NCBI GenBank assembly: GCA_910588595.1
Contig: CAJUQU010000009.1
Coordinates: 1 to 34,140, forward strand
DNA from: an uncultured Lachnospiraceae bacterium
GTDB taxonomy: Bacteria > Bacillota_A > Clostridia > Lachnospirales > Lachnospiraceae
Reading direction: 5' to 3'
DNA length: 34,140 bases
This document shows, piece after piece, positions 16,441-21,918 of this stretch. The first letter of the stretch is position 1. Each line of letters opens with the position of its first letter. Below the pieces are notes generated by a model. It was given only the letters and a program-made list of their open reading frames with translations, was not told the origin of the DNA and did no database searches. Position numbers and translations under genes: made by a program.

Positions 16441-17286
16441 TTAATACCAGTAGCGATACCACTTCCTGACGATCCGCTCCGCCTGCGGCAGCTCCATGCC
16501 CGTGATCCGGCTCAGTTCATATACTGCCTGCATCTGCTCAACATGCTCGATCAATTGATTTACCCGCGTCAACTGGGATTTTTCATACAGGGTGTCTCCT
16601 ATTGATATATGCGTCTGGCGCCTGCTTCTCCTTCTCCAGCGGATCAGCGCTGTTATGCTTCCTGCGACCATGACAACACCCGCCATACTGCTGAGCAGCC
16701 CTCTCGTATATGCGCGCTTCAATCCTGCAATGTCCTGTTCTTTTATATAATATGGAAGCGCCTGCCCATCAACACCCGCCTTTTCCAGCCATGCCTGAAA
16801 TGTGTTATACTGACGCTCACTCATCCTGAAGAGAAATCCCTCCACAAAAATGGGTTCTCCTTGCGCATCCGTATACGTTGACGCGTCGTCTTTCACATTG
16901 ATCCCCCGCTCCTTGACATCAAACGCTGTCTTCACAGACAACTTCCGGAACAGGCTTTTCCTCCCCTTGGTCTCTCTGATCCCCATATAACAGACAGTAC
17001 CGGCTGTGTCTATCGGCAATACATAGTAATATGCAATGTCGCTGACATAGTCGTCGTATGTATAGTCATATCTTCCGCACAGTTCATAGATCGTACCGCA
17101 GACCACATCCATTTCTTCAAGCTGCGACACATCGCATGATCCCGAAAACAGGTCAACCGGTTCGCGCCGCGCCGCAAGCCGTACGCTCCACATGCCGGAG
17201 CCAATGAAGACCGCCTCCAAAAATATAATACTGATTCCCGTGCACATCGCAGTGATCACAAGCACGATCTTTAGTCTGTTCCACAT
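16441..17286 (-). CDS. Two-pass membrane protein of unknown function
   Basis: I do not recognise a family. The chosen start is the ATG at 17286 (281 residues); a TTG at 17307 in frame has no better ribosome site. There is a transmembrane helix at about residues 7-29 (VLVITAMCTGISIIFLEAVF), then an extracytoplasmic domain of about 170 residues rich in Tyr and Asp. A second helix lies near 204-222 (SSMAGVVMVAGSITALI), followed by a very basic stop (RWRRRSRR) and a 60-residue cytoplasmic tail. It lies 40 bp downstream of another membrane protein gene that also follows the macro-domain gene, so the two probably act together at the membrane. Confidence 0.75.
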   Translation of the reverse strand: MWNRLKIVLVITAMCTGISIIFLEAVFIGSGMWSVRLAARREPVDLFSGSCDVSQLEEMDVVCGTIYELCGRYDYTYDDYVSDIAYYYVLPIDTAGTVCYMGIRETKGRKSLFRKLSVKTAFDVKERGINVKDDASTYTDAQGEPIFVEGFLFRMSERQYNTFQAWLEKAGVDGQALPYYIKEQDIAGLKRAYTRGLLSSMAGVVMVAGSITALIRWRRRSRRQTHISIGDTLYEKSQLTRVNQLIEHVEQMQAVYELSRITGMELPQAERIVRKWYRYWY

Positions 17287-17326
17287 CCTGTCCCTGCCCT
17301 TTCCCAATACTCTATCCGACCAAAAA

Positions 17327-17941
17327 TCAGCCGTTTATATTTTCTGTGTGTCCTTGTCTGGAGCGGTATCCATAATGAGGCAGATATCGAATCAGCTGGT
17401 CTACCTCCTGCGCCTGATAGACCCCCAGCGGCGTGTCCCCCGTCTCATCAAACCACGGTTTCGTCTCCATCGCTCTCACTGTTTTGTTCACATTGATATG
17501 CATTTTTGTCTTTCCCAGCTGAAATACCAGCTTTACGCCCTCGTTTTGTATGCGGTATTTCAAGCGCATACAGCTCCAGTCAACCGGAAGGACATCCCTG
17601 CAGATCAGCGTCCCATCTGCCCGCATTCTATAGGAAATGACCACGATATCACGCTCATTAAAACATACGATATACGGGTAAAAGTACCTCCTGTAGCGTC
17701 CCACCAGAATCGAGTAATTTCCGACAGCATAGGTATAGTCATGATAGTATTCCTTCATCACGATCTGCATGAAATCCAGCATACGCTGTTTGTCCCTGCC
17801 CGTCTGGCTCTGCTCCTCCATATATCTTTTTTCCTCGGCGCTGCCATATATATTCAGCCCGATCATACCGATCGGCAGGGCGATCAACAACACCATACAA
17901 ATTCCGCCGATCACTGAAAAAATAATGCCCACTAAATTCAT
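17327..17941 (-). CDS. Membrane-anchored protein with possible PH-like domain, unknown function
   Basis: The 204-residue protein has one N-terminal transmembrane helix (about residues 4-30, GIIFSVIGGICMVLLIALPI) and a cytoplasmic remainder. Residues 75-160 are strand-rich (RRYFYPYIVCFNERDIVVISY, then CMRLKYRIQNEGVKLVFQLG), which could be a PH-like barrel; this is a guess from pattern. There are no catalytic motifs. The start codon overlaps the stop of the macro-domain gene as ATGA, so the two are translated together, which is the strongest clue to its role. It is followed after 40 bp by the two-pass membrane protein. Confidence 0.75.
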   Translation of the reverse strand: MNLVGIIFSVIGGICMVLLIALPIGMIGLNIYGSAEEKRYMEEQSQTGRDKQRMLDFMQIVMKEYYHDYTYAVGNYSILVGRYRRYFYPYIVCFNERDIVVISYRMRADGTLICRDVLPVDWSCMRLKYRIQNEGVKLVFQLGKTKMHINVNKTVRAMETKPWFDETGDTPLGVYQAQEVDQLIRYLPHYGYRSRQGHTENING

Positions 17942-18465
17942 ATATGATCCCTATTTTTAATCATCTGTACTGCTTCTTCGTACGCCTCCTTGGTCCTGTC
18001 ATCAAACAGCACCCACAAAACCATGTCAAATAATTCTGGATTTTCAGCTAAAAACCGCTCGACGGTTCCGATGGCGATCTTCGCTGCACGCTCCACCGGA
18101 AACGCGTAGATCCCTGTCGATATGGACGGAAATGCGATTGTTCTGATGTTGTGTTCCGCCGCCAGCTTGAGCGAATTCTGGTAGCAGTCTGCCAGCAGCT
18201 TATCCTCGTTGTGACTTCCTCCATTCCAAACGGGTCCGACTGTGTGAATGATATGTCTGCAGGGGAGCCGGTACGCTTTCGTGATCTTTGCCTGTCCCGT
18301 CTTGCAGCCGCCCAGCAGTCGGCATTCAAACAATAGATCGGGTCCCGCCGCCCTGTGGATCGCACCGTCGACACCCCCGCCGCCCAGCAGGCTGCTGTTT
18401 GCCGCGTTGACGATCGCATCAACATTGTCAATTTTTGTGATATCTCCTTTGATCAATTGAATCAT
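17938..18465 (-). CDS. Macro-domain ADP-ribose hydrolase (YmdB/MacroD-like)
   Basis: A single macro domain of 175 residues. I chose the second ATG (18465), because AGGAGG is eight bases before it and only two bases before the first (18471). The N-terminus then reads MIQLIKGDITKI, as in most relatives. The ADP-ribose pocket motifs are NAANSSLLGGGGVDGAIH (20-37) and SISTGIYAFP (114-123), both intact, which places it in the MacroD/YmdB class. Known members remove mono-ADP-ribose from proteins or deacetylate O-acetyl-ADP-ribose. In a defence neighbourhood such an enzyme could reverse ADP-ribosylation by a toxin or turn over a NAD-derived signal; that is inference. It is translationally coupled to the membrane protein after it. 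Confidence 0.94.
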   Translation of the reverse strand: MIQLIKGDITKIDNVDAIVNAANSSLLGGGGVDGAIHRAAGPDLLFECRLLGGCKTGQAKITKAYRLPCRHIIHTVGPVWNGGSHNEDKLLADCYQNSLKLAAEHNIRTIAFPSISTGIYAFPVERAAKIAIGTVERFLAENPELFDMVLWVLFDDRTKEAYEEAVQMIKNRDHI

Positions 18466-18502
18466 ATACATTCCCTCCTATTTTCAGATCGCGAACTTCT
18501 GT

Positions 18503-18796
18503 TCATTCGTTTCCGCGGGCGCTCAGATCAGGATTGCAAAACACACTTCTCTCCCTCAGTTTCCTGACAAACTCTTCATTTTCCATGTCCTTCTCCAGCT
18601 CCCATGCACAGCTGGGACATAATGGTATTTGTTTTACCATTTTACAATCCTCGAGACATACAGGCAAATCTTCTTTTCCCGGCATATATAGCCACATACC
18701 GCAGGAGACACAGCGCAGACAGTTGCTATTTTCAACCAGAGGGTGACAAATCCGATGTTCTCTGTGCGCTGAAACATCCGCCCCTTTGCCCCTCAA
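18503..18796 (-). CDS. Small cysteine-rich (zinc-ribbon-like) protein, unknown
   Basis: A protein of up to 97 residues. The start is uncertain: the TTG at 18796 overlaps the stop of the gene before it (TTGA), but no ribosome site is visible. The sequence carries CLRCVSC, CLEDC and CPSC, which could bind one or two zinc ions. The tail is acidic and helical (WELEKDMENEEFVRKLRE). I do not recognise the family. It lies 37 bp before the macro-domain gene in the same transcript direction. Small Cys-rich proteins of this sort often accompany immunity-like genes, as here. Confidence 0.6.
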   Translation of the reverse strand: MRGKGADVSAHREHRICHPLVENSNCLRCVSCGMWLYMPGKEDLPVCLEDCKMVKQIPLCPSCAWELEKDMENEEFVRKLRERSVFCNPDLSARGNE

Positions 18797-19173
18797 TAAA
18801 AATCCGAATAACCCAGCGCCTCCAACACTGCATCCCCATCTCTGATCTCAAGCTCGCCGAAATCCTTGATATGACAGCAGTTCGCAAAAACATACTCTAT
18901 CATCTGCCTGGCAAAATGCGGTCTGCACAGATTCATTACACACTGCTCTCCTTTGTATAAACAAGGCGTTCCTCCTGCTGGATAGACATCTATATTCATA
19001 TTCGGCGCATATTTGGTAAAATAAACCCGGACCTTCAGCCGCTTGTTCTCTTCCGGCTCAAAAAAATAATAAGAGTATGGATAATTTGCAAAATCCATAT
19101 CGTCATAATAAAAATTCCACAGATATCGCTTTTGATTTACAACGATCTGTCTTAATTTATTTCGATTGTTCAT
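18793..19173 (-). CDS. Unknown 126-aa protein, immunity-like
   Basis: The 126-residue protein is rich in aromatic residues (NFYYDDMDFANYPYSYYFFE near the N-terminus) and ends ALGYSDFY. It has no signal peptide, membrane helix or catalytic motif. Size, aromatic richness and company resemble immunity proteins of polymorphic toxin systems, but I cannot name the family and see no toxin gene in the window. GGGAGG lies eight bases before the ATG. It is the first gene after the strong promoter at 19214-19242, and so probably the first gene of the long minus-strand run. Confidence 0.7.
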   Translation of the reverse strand: MNNRNKLRQIVVNQKRYLWNFYYDDMDFANYPYSYYFFEPEENKRLKVRVYFTKYAPNMNIDVYPAGGTPCLYKGEQCVMNLCRPHFARQMIEYVFANCCHIKDFGELEIRDGDAVLEALGYSDFY

Positions 19174-19213
19174 AGCAGCGCCTCCCTTGAATCCCCTGCA
19201 AAGCCTTCATCAC

Positions 19214-19242
19214 ATTATCCTCTAAAAGACATATGCTGTCAA
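19214..19242 (-). promoter_or_regulatory. Strong sigma-A-type promoter for the long minus-strand run
   Basis: On the minus strand, TTGACA (19242-19237), a 17-base spacer and GATAAT (19219-19214). The predicted start site is near 19207, about 34 bases before the ATG at 19173. Its spacer ends TTTTAGAG, nearly the same as in the promoter at 20137-20165. Confidence 0.8.
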
Positions 19243-19258
19243 TTATCCACCTTGTGCT

Positions 19259-19480
19259 TTACGACAGAAACTCTTTCCGCCAGTACTCTCTTCCCACTTC
19301 ATACTCAAATATCTGAAAACATGATTCGGGATGATCCCTGAATCCAACGTATGTTATAAATACTTTTATTATATCCTCGCATTCCCCTTTTGTTTCAAAA
19401 TAGCCTATTCTTTTGATCTGTTTATAAACAGTTTCATCGACTGTCTCTTCATAAATGTGATACAATGCATATATTTTCAT
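19259..19480 (-). CDS. Small DUF7336-like protein
   Basis: The 73-residue protein starts MKIYALYHIYEETVDE; a GTG four codons upstream (19492) is the alternative start. The pattern of a short strand, a Tyr/Phe-rich segment, and FETKGECEDIIKVF followed by GFRDHPESCFQIFEYEVG is what I recall for DUF7336-type small proteins. These are found singly or in tandem near toxin-immunity genes and have no known activity. It resembles the larger protein encoded at 19575-20054 (both read IY-L-YY-ET, then a helix with ET/SK and a closing G..W or EYEVG strand), so the two may be diverged paralogues. Confidence 0.6.
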   Translation of the reverse strand: MKIYALYHIYEETVDETVYKQIKRIGYFETKGECEDIIKVFITYVGFRDHPESCFQIFEYEVGREYWRKEFLS

Positions 19481-19521
19481 ACTGACTCGCACTCACCCTT
19501 CCCGAAGGTTTTATCAACAAC

Positions 19522-19623
19522 TCACAAATGCTGATATTCCCTGCATTTCGGACATCTCTTTTTCGCATTACAGTTTATAAACACAATCTCGTGATAAGAC
19601 TCTCCGCTATCCGCATGAAATCC
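19522..19623 (-). pseudogene. Out-of-frame zinc-knuckle C-terminus
   Basis: In the +1 frame relative to the end of the 159-aa gene, a 33-codon open stretch reads GFHADSGESYHEIV, then NCNAKKRCPKCREYQHL to a TGA at 19522-19524. The CPKC knuckle and the sensible composition look like a genuine protein end. A single frameshift near 19610 in the preceding gene would join them, replacing its current ending AESLITRLCL. Confidence 0.4.
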
Positions 19624-20054
19624 TCAAAACTTTTTCTCTCGTCAGGAAACCGCCTGCTCCAAACCTGCCTGATGTGCTCCGCAATATCCTGTATATCTTT
19701 GATGTTGTATACCTCTTGTTCAACATCGCAAAGTGCATTGTAATATTCGCTGTCTTCCCATGATTCCTCAGGGCTTTTATCTATGCCCAGCCATTCATTG
19801 AAGCATGCTGTCAACGTTACAGTGTTCTGGTATATTTCATCGCTGCTGACAAATCCTCCTTCCCACTGTACCTTCCCGATCTCAGACATGCTGACAAATA
19901 GAAGATTCTTATCAATCTTCCTCTCTAAAGCGAACTTCCTTTTTGCATTCTGGGCTTCCTTCTTTGAAAGGTACAAGCCGATCAGGTTGTACTCTTCTGT
20001 TATCGTATCACCGTCGTCAGTCTCTTTATAGTATTCCAACATATATATTTCCAT
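19575..20054 (-). CDS. Unknown 159-aa protein, DUF7336-like N-terminus
   Basis: I chose the ATG at 20054 (GGAGG six bases upstream) over a GTG at 20081. The N-terminal 70 residues (MEIYMLEYYKETDDGD, LIGLYLSKKEAQNAKRKF, VQWEGGFVS) share the layout of the 73-aa neighbour. The C-terminal half is acidic and helical. I cannot name a family, though a small immunity-type protein is plausible. The C-terminus may be shifted: another frame overlapping its end encodes a zinc-knuckle-like tail (19522-19623). It has its own strong promoter at 20137-20165. Confidence 0.65.
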   Translation of the reverse strand: MEIYMLEYYKETDDGDTITEEYNLIGLYLSKKEAQNAKRKFALERKIDKNLLFVSMSEIGKVQWEGGFVSSDEIYQNTVTLTACFNEWLGIDKSPEESWEDSEYYNALCDVEQEVYNIKDIQDIAEHIRQVWSRRFPDERKSFEDFMRIAESLITRLCL

Positions 20055-20136
20055 AAAAAACCTCCATAGTGAAAAACGCACCTAAAGGATAGCTGCACCC
20101 AAAACAAAAATATTTATAGTGGACGATCCTAATTTT

Positions 20137-20165
20137 ATTATCCTCTAAAGGGCACACGATGTCAA
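20137..20165 (-). promoter_or_regulatory. Strong promoter with spacer matching 19214-19242
   Basis: On the minus strand, TTGACA (20165-20160), a 17-base spacer and GATAAT (20142-20137), about 80 bases upstream of the 159-aa gene. The spacer ends CTTTAGAG, and the region from -35 to -10 matches the promoter at 19214 at most positions, including spacer bases that are normally free to vary. 20166-20290 holds nothing else I can identify. Confidence 0.8.
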
Positions 20166-20290
20166 TTCCGGATTCAGCCTTTATCCATACAGGAACCGTG
20201 CGTTTTGGTTTATATCCGACTGTATCTGATACATTTTCTATTTCCAGTGAGACGGAGCACTATACTGAGTGAACTATCCTTGAGAGATTA

Positions 20291-20334
20291 AAACAAAACA
20301 GCGTGCGGTAAGATTGAAGATCCTGCCGCACGCT
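20291..20334 (-). terminator. Rho-independent terminator of the Hsp20 gene
   Basis: On the minus strand AGCGTGCGG (20334-20326) pairs with CCGCACGCT (20308-20300), with a 17-base loop and a following TTTTGTTTTA tract. It lies 31 bp after the Hsp20 stop. Confidence 0.9.
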
Positions 20335-20364
20335 ATTTTATATTTGCTTAGGAAAATTTATTGA

Positions 20365-20823
20365 TCACCCTTCGATCTGAATATACCTGCTCTCCTCAAC
20401 CGCAGGTTTTGCCTCCTTTTTCGGCACGCATACTTTCAGGATACCATCCTCAAATCTTGCTTTGATATCCTCCTGTGTCACGTCCTCCCCCACATAGAAG
20501 CTTCTGCTGCAGGTTCCGTAATACCGCTCTCGGCGGATATATTTGCCGTTCTCATCCTCCTGGTCATTGTTCTGGCTCGTCTCGGCATTGATGGTGAGAT
20601 ATCCGTTCTTGAGCTCCGCCTTGACATTCTCCTTCTTGCATCCCGGGAGATCGATATCCAGCTCGTAGCCGTTATCATTTTCCTTGACATCTGTCCTCAT
20701 GATACCTGTGGAGGTATTGTAACGGGAAGACGTCCTCACCGGACGGGCGAAATCCTCAAAGAAATCATCGAATAAACTTTCTCCAAAAATACTGTTGATC
20801 ACATTTGAACTTGGTAATAACAT
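20365..20823 (-). CDS. Small heat-shock protein, Hsp20/alpha-crystallin family
   Basis: A 152-residue small heat-shock chaperone that holds unfolding proteins in the cytoplasm. The N-terminal arm contains FGESLFDDFFEDF, as in other clostridial Hsp20 proteins. The alpha-crystallin domain spans about 42-140 (ELDIDLPGCKKENVKAEL to FEDGILKVCVPKKE) with the conserved G-I-L-K-V-x-V-P-K end. The C-terminus carries the IxI-type motif IQI used for oligomer assembly. The start has AGGAGG seven bases upstream. It is a single-gene transcript: a CIRCE-covered promoter in front and a strong terminator behind, so HrcA control is expected. Confidence 0.96.
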   Translation of the reverse strand: MLLPSSNVINSIFGESLFDDFFEDFARPVRTSSRYNTSTGIMRTDVKENDNGYELDIDLPGCKKENVKAELKNGYLTINAETSQNNDQEDENGKYIRRERYYGTCSRSFYVGEDVTQEDIKARFEDGILKVCVPKKEAKPAVEESRYIQIEG

Positions 20824-20895
20824 AATGCATTCCTCCTAAAATTTTAATTTAAGTGTGGCAGCTTCAAGAGCTGTTGTTTTATTTGTTATATATGT

Positions 20896-20940
20896 GTTAT
20901 AACACACTTGTTAGCACTCGTCAATATAGAGTGCTAACAA
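20896..20940 (-). promoter_or_regulatory. HrcA operator (CIRCE) overlapping the Hsp20 promoter
   Basis: A perfect CIRCE element: TTAGCACTC (20911-20919), nine bases, GAGTGCTAA (20929-20937); the arms extend to TTGTTAGCACTC/GAGTGCTAACAA. On the minus strand TTGACG (20924-20919) and TATAAC (20901-20896) are 17 bases apart, so the -35 lies inside the operator. A 12-bp palindrome GTGTTATAACAC (20894-20905) covers the -10. Confidence 0.97.
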
Positions 20941-21102
20941 TTTTTCTAAACAATTTATAAACTCCGCTTTTATGTGGTCTGCGGTTGATTTAGTCTATCC
21001 AGAAATGCCACGAAATATGCCATTTTCACAAGCCGCAACCAAATTGTTTTCACTTTACGGCAGCACAGTTCCTTTGATAACGTAACCTATTTTCACCAAT
21101 TT

Positions 21103-21233
21103 TGTAACAGTTCAGCCTTCGGCTTCCTGTTACAAGCGTCAAGCCATGCAAAAACCGCTTCGCGGATGTCAAAGCCACGTACCGTGGCTTGACGCATCTA
21201 GGCCGCTATGCTTTCTCAGGATGAACTGTAACC
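21103..21233. repeat. Structured mobile repeat, copy A
   Basis: About 130 bp with inverted ends (GTAACAGTTCAGCC at the left, GTTACAGTTCATCC reading in from the right). It opens with a 32-base hairpin TGTAACAG...CTGTTACA (21103-21134) that also contains AGCC-TTC-GGCT. An 11-bp stem GCGTCAAGCCA (21136-21146) / TGGCTTGACGC (21185-21195) encloses CCGC-TTC-GCGG. It is homologous, in opposite orientation, to 33911-34049. Near-identical 18-19-bp sequences flank it (21082-21099 and 21228-21246). The stretch 20941-21102 before it shows nothing else. Confidence 0.85.
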
Positions 21234-21262
21234 CTATTTTCAACAAATAAACACCTTCCATC

Positions 21263-21316
21263 TTGACTTATGTGTCTAATAGTATTAGACTATATGTGTC
21301 TAACAGCATTAGACAC
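21263..21316 (+). promoter_or_regulatory. Promoter with two BlaI-type palindromic operators
   Basis: TTGACT (21263-21268), 17 bases, TAGACT (21286-21291). Operator 1, GTCTAATA-G-TATTAGAC (21274-21290), lies between and over these elements. Operator 2, GTGTCTAA-CAGCA-TTAGACAC (21296-21316), follows, with centres 24 bp apart. Tandem palindromes over a promoter are typical of BlaI/MecI/CopY repressors. The blaI-like gene starts 171 bp downstream, so autoregulation is expected. Confidence 0.8.
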
Positions 21317-21319
21317 TCC

Positions 21320-21437
21320 GGTCAGCATCGCCTAACTAACAGTGAAAAACAGTGCCTGATATTTGTGACAGGACAACGCGGAAGAATGAGGCAATGCGAT
21401 AGCATTGTTGACTGAAGACAACGCAGGGCCGGTGCCA
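21320..21437 (+). repeat. Truncated copy of the GTAC-ended MITE
   Basis: Homologous to the complementary strand of the element at 26587-26746, from its inverted end (GCATCGCCTAACTAACAGTG) through TGATATTTGTGACAGGACAA and GCATTGTTGACTGA to about GCCGGTGCC. The other 30-40 bases and the second inverted end are missing. It forms most of the leader between the operators and the blaI-like gene. Confidence 0.8.
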
Positions 21438-21486
21438 ATGTACACAGATATACTTCTAGATTTATGCACAGAGAGGAAAGTTTGCT

Positions 21487-21918
21487 ATGGATGAAAACAG
21501 ATTAGGATTGATGGAGGGGCGCTTTGCGGATATCATCTGGCAGTCCGCCCCCATCAGCACAGGCGACTTGATAAAAGTCTGCGAAACGCAGTTTGGCTGG
21601 AAGCGCACGACAACCTACACAATGCTCAAACGGCTCTGCCAGCGCGGCATCTTTGAGAATGACAGCGGCACTGTCATCGTCCTGATACCCAAGGAAAAGT
21701 TTCACCAGAGACAGAGCGAACAGTTTGTGTCGGACACTTTCGGCGGCTCCCTTCCCGCCTTTATCGCCACCTTCACAAAGGGAAAAACGCTGAGCGACGA
21801 GGAGGCGGACGAGATCCAGCGGCTGATCGACAAAAGCCGCGCCGGACGTCCGTCAGCGCATGCTGACATTTTTCCGCCGGACGCCCGTGTGCATAAAAGT
21901 GAGGAGGAACCCCGATGA
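21487..21918 (+). CDS. BlaI/MecI/CopY-family transcriptional repressor
   Basis: A 143-residue winged-helix repressor. The DNA-binding domain covers about residues 10-75 (RFADIIWQSAPISTGDLIKV, then RTTTYTMLKRLCQRGIF), with the T-x-x-T-x-L-x-R-L pattern of the BlaI recognition helix. The C-terminal part is the dimerisation and cleavage region. In the known pathway the partner BlaR1 protease triggers its cleavage, which frees the operators. GAGAGGAAAG precedes the ATG. The stop overlaps the start of the sensor gene (ATGA). Two matching palindromes upstream support autoregulation. Confidence 0.93.
   Translation: MDENRLGLMEGRFADIIWQSAPISTGDLIKVCETQFGWKRTTTYTMLKRLCQRGIFENDSGTVIVLIPKEKFHQRQSEQFVSDTFGGSLPAFIATFTKGKTLSDEEADEIQRLIDKSRAGRPSAHADIFPPDARVHKSEEEPR

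Noticed and set aside
20941..21102. A small gene or tRNA between CIRCE and the structured repeat
   Set aside because: No ORF with a ribosome site and no cloverleaf could be found.
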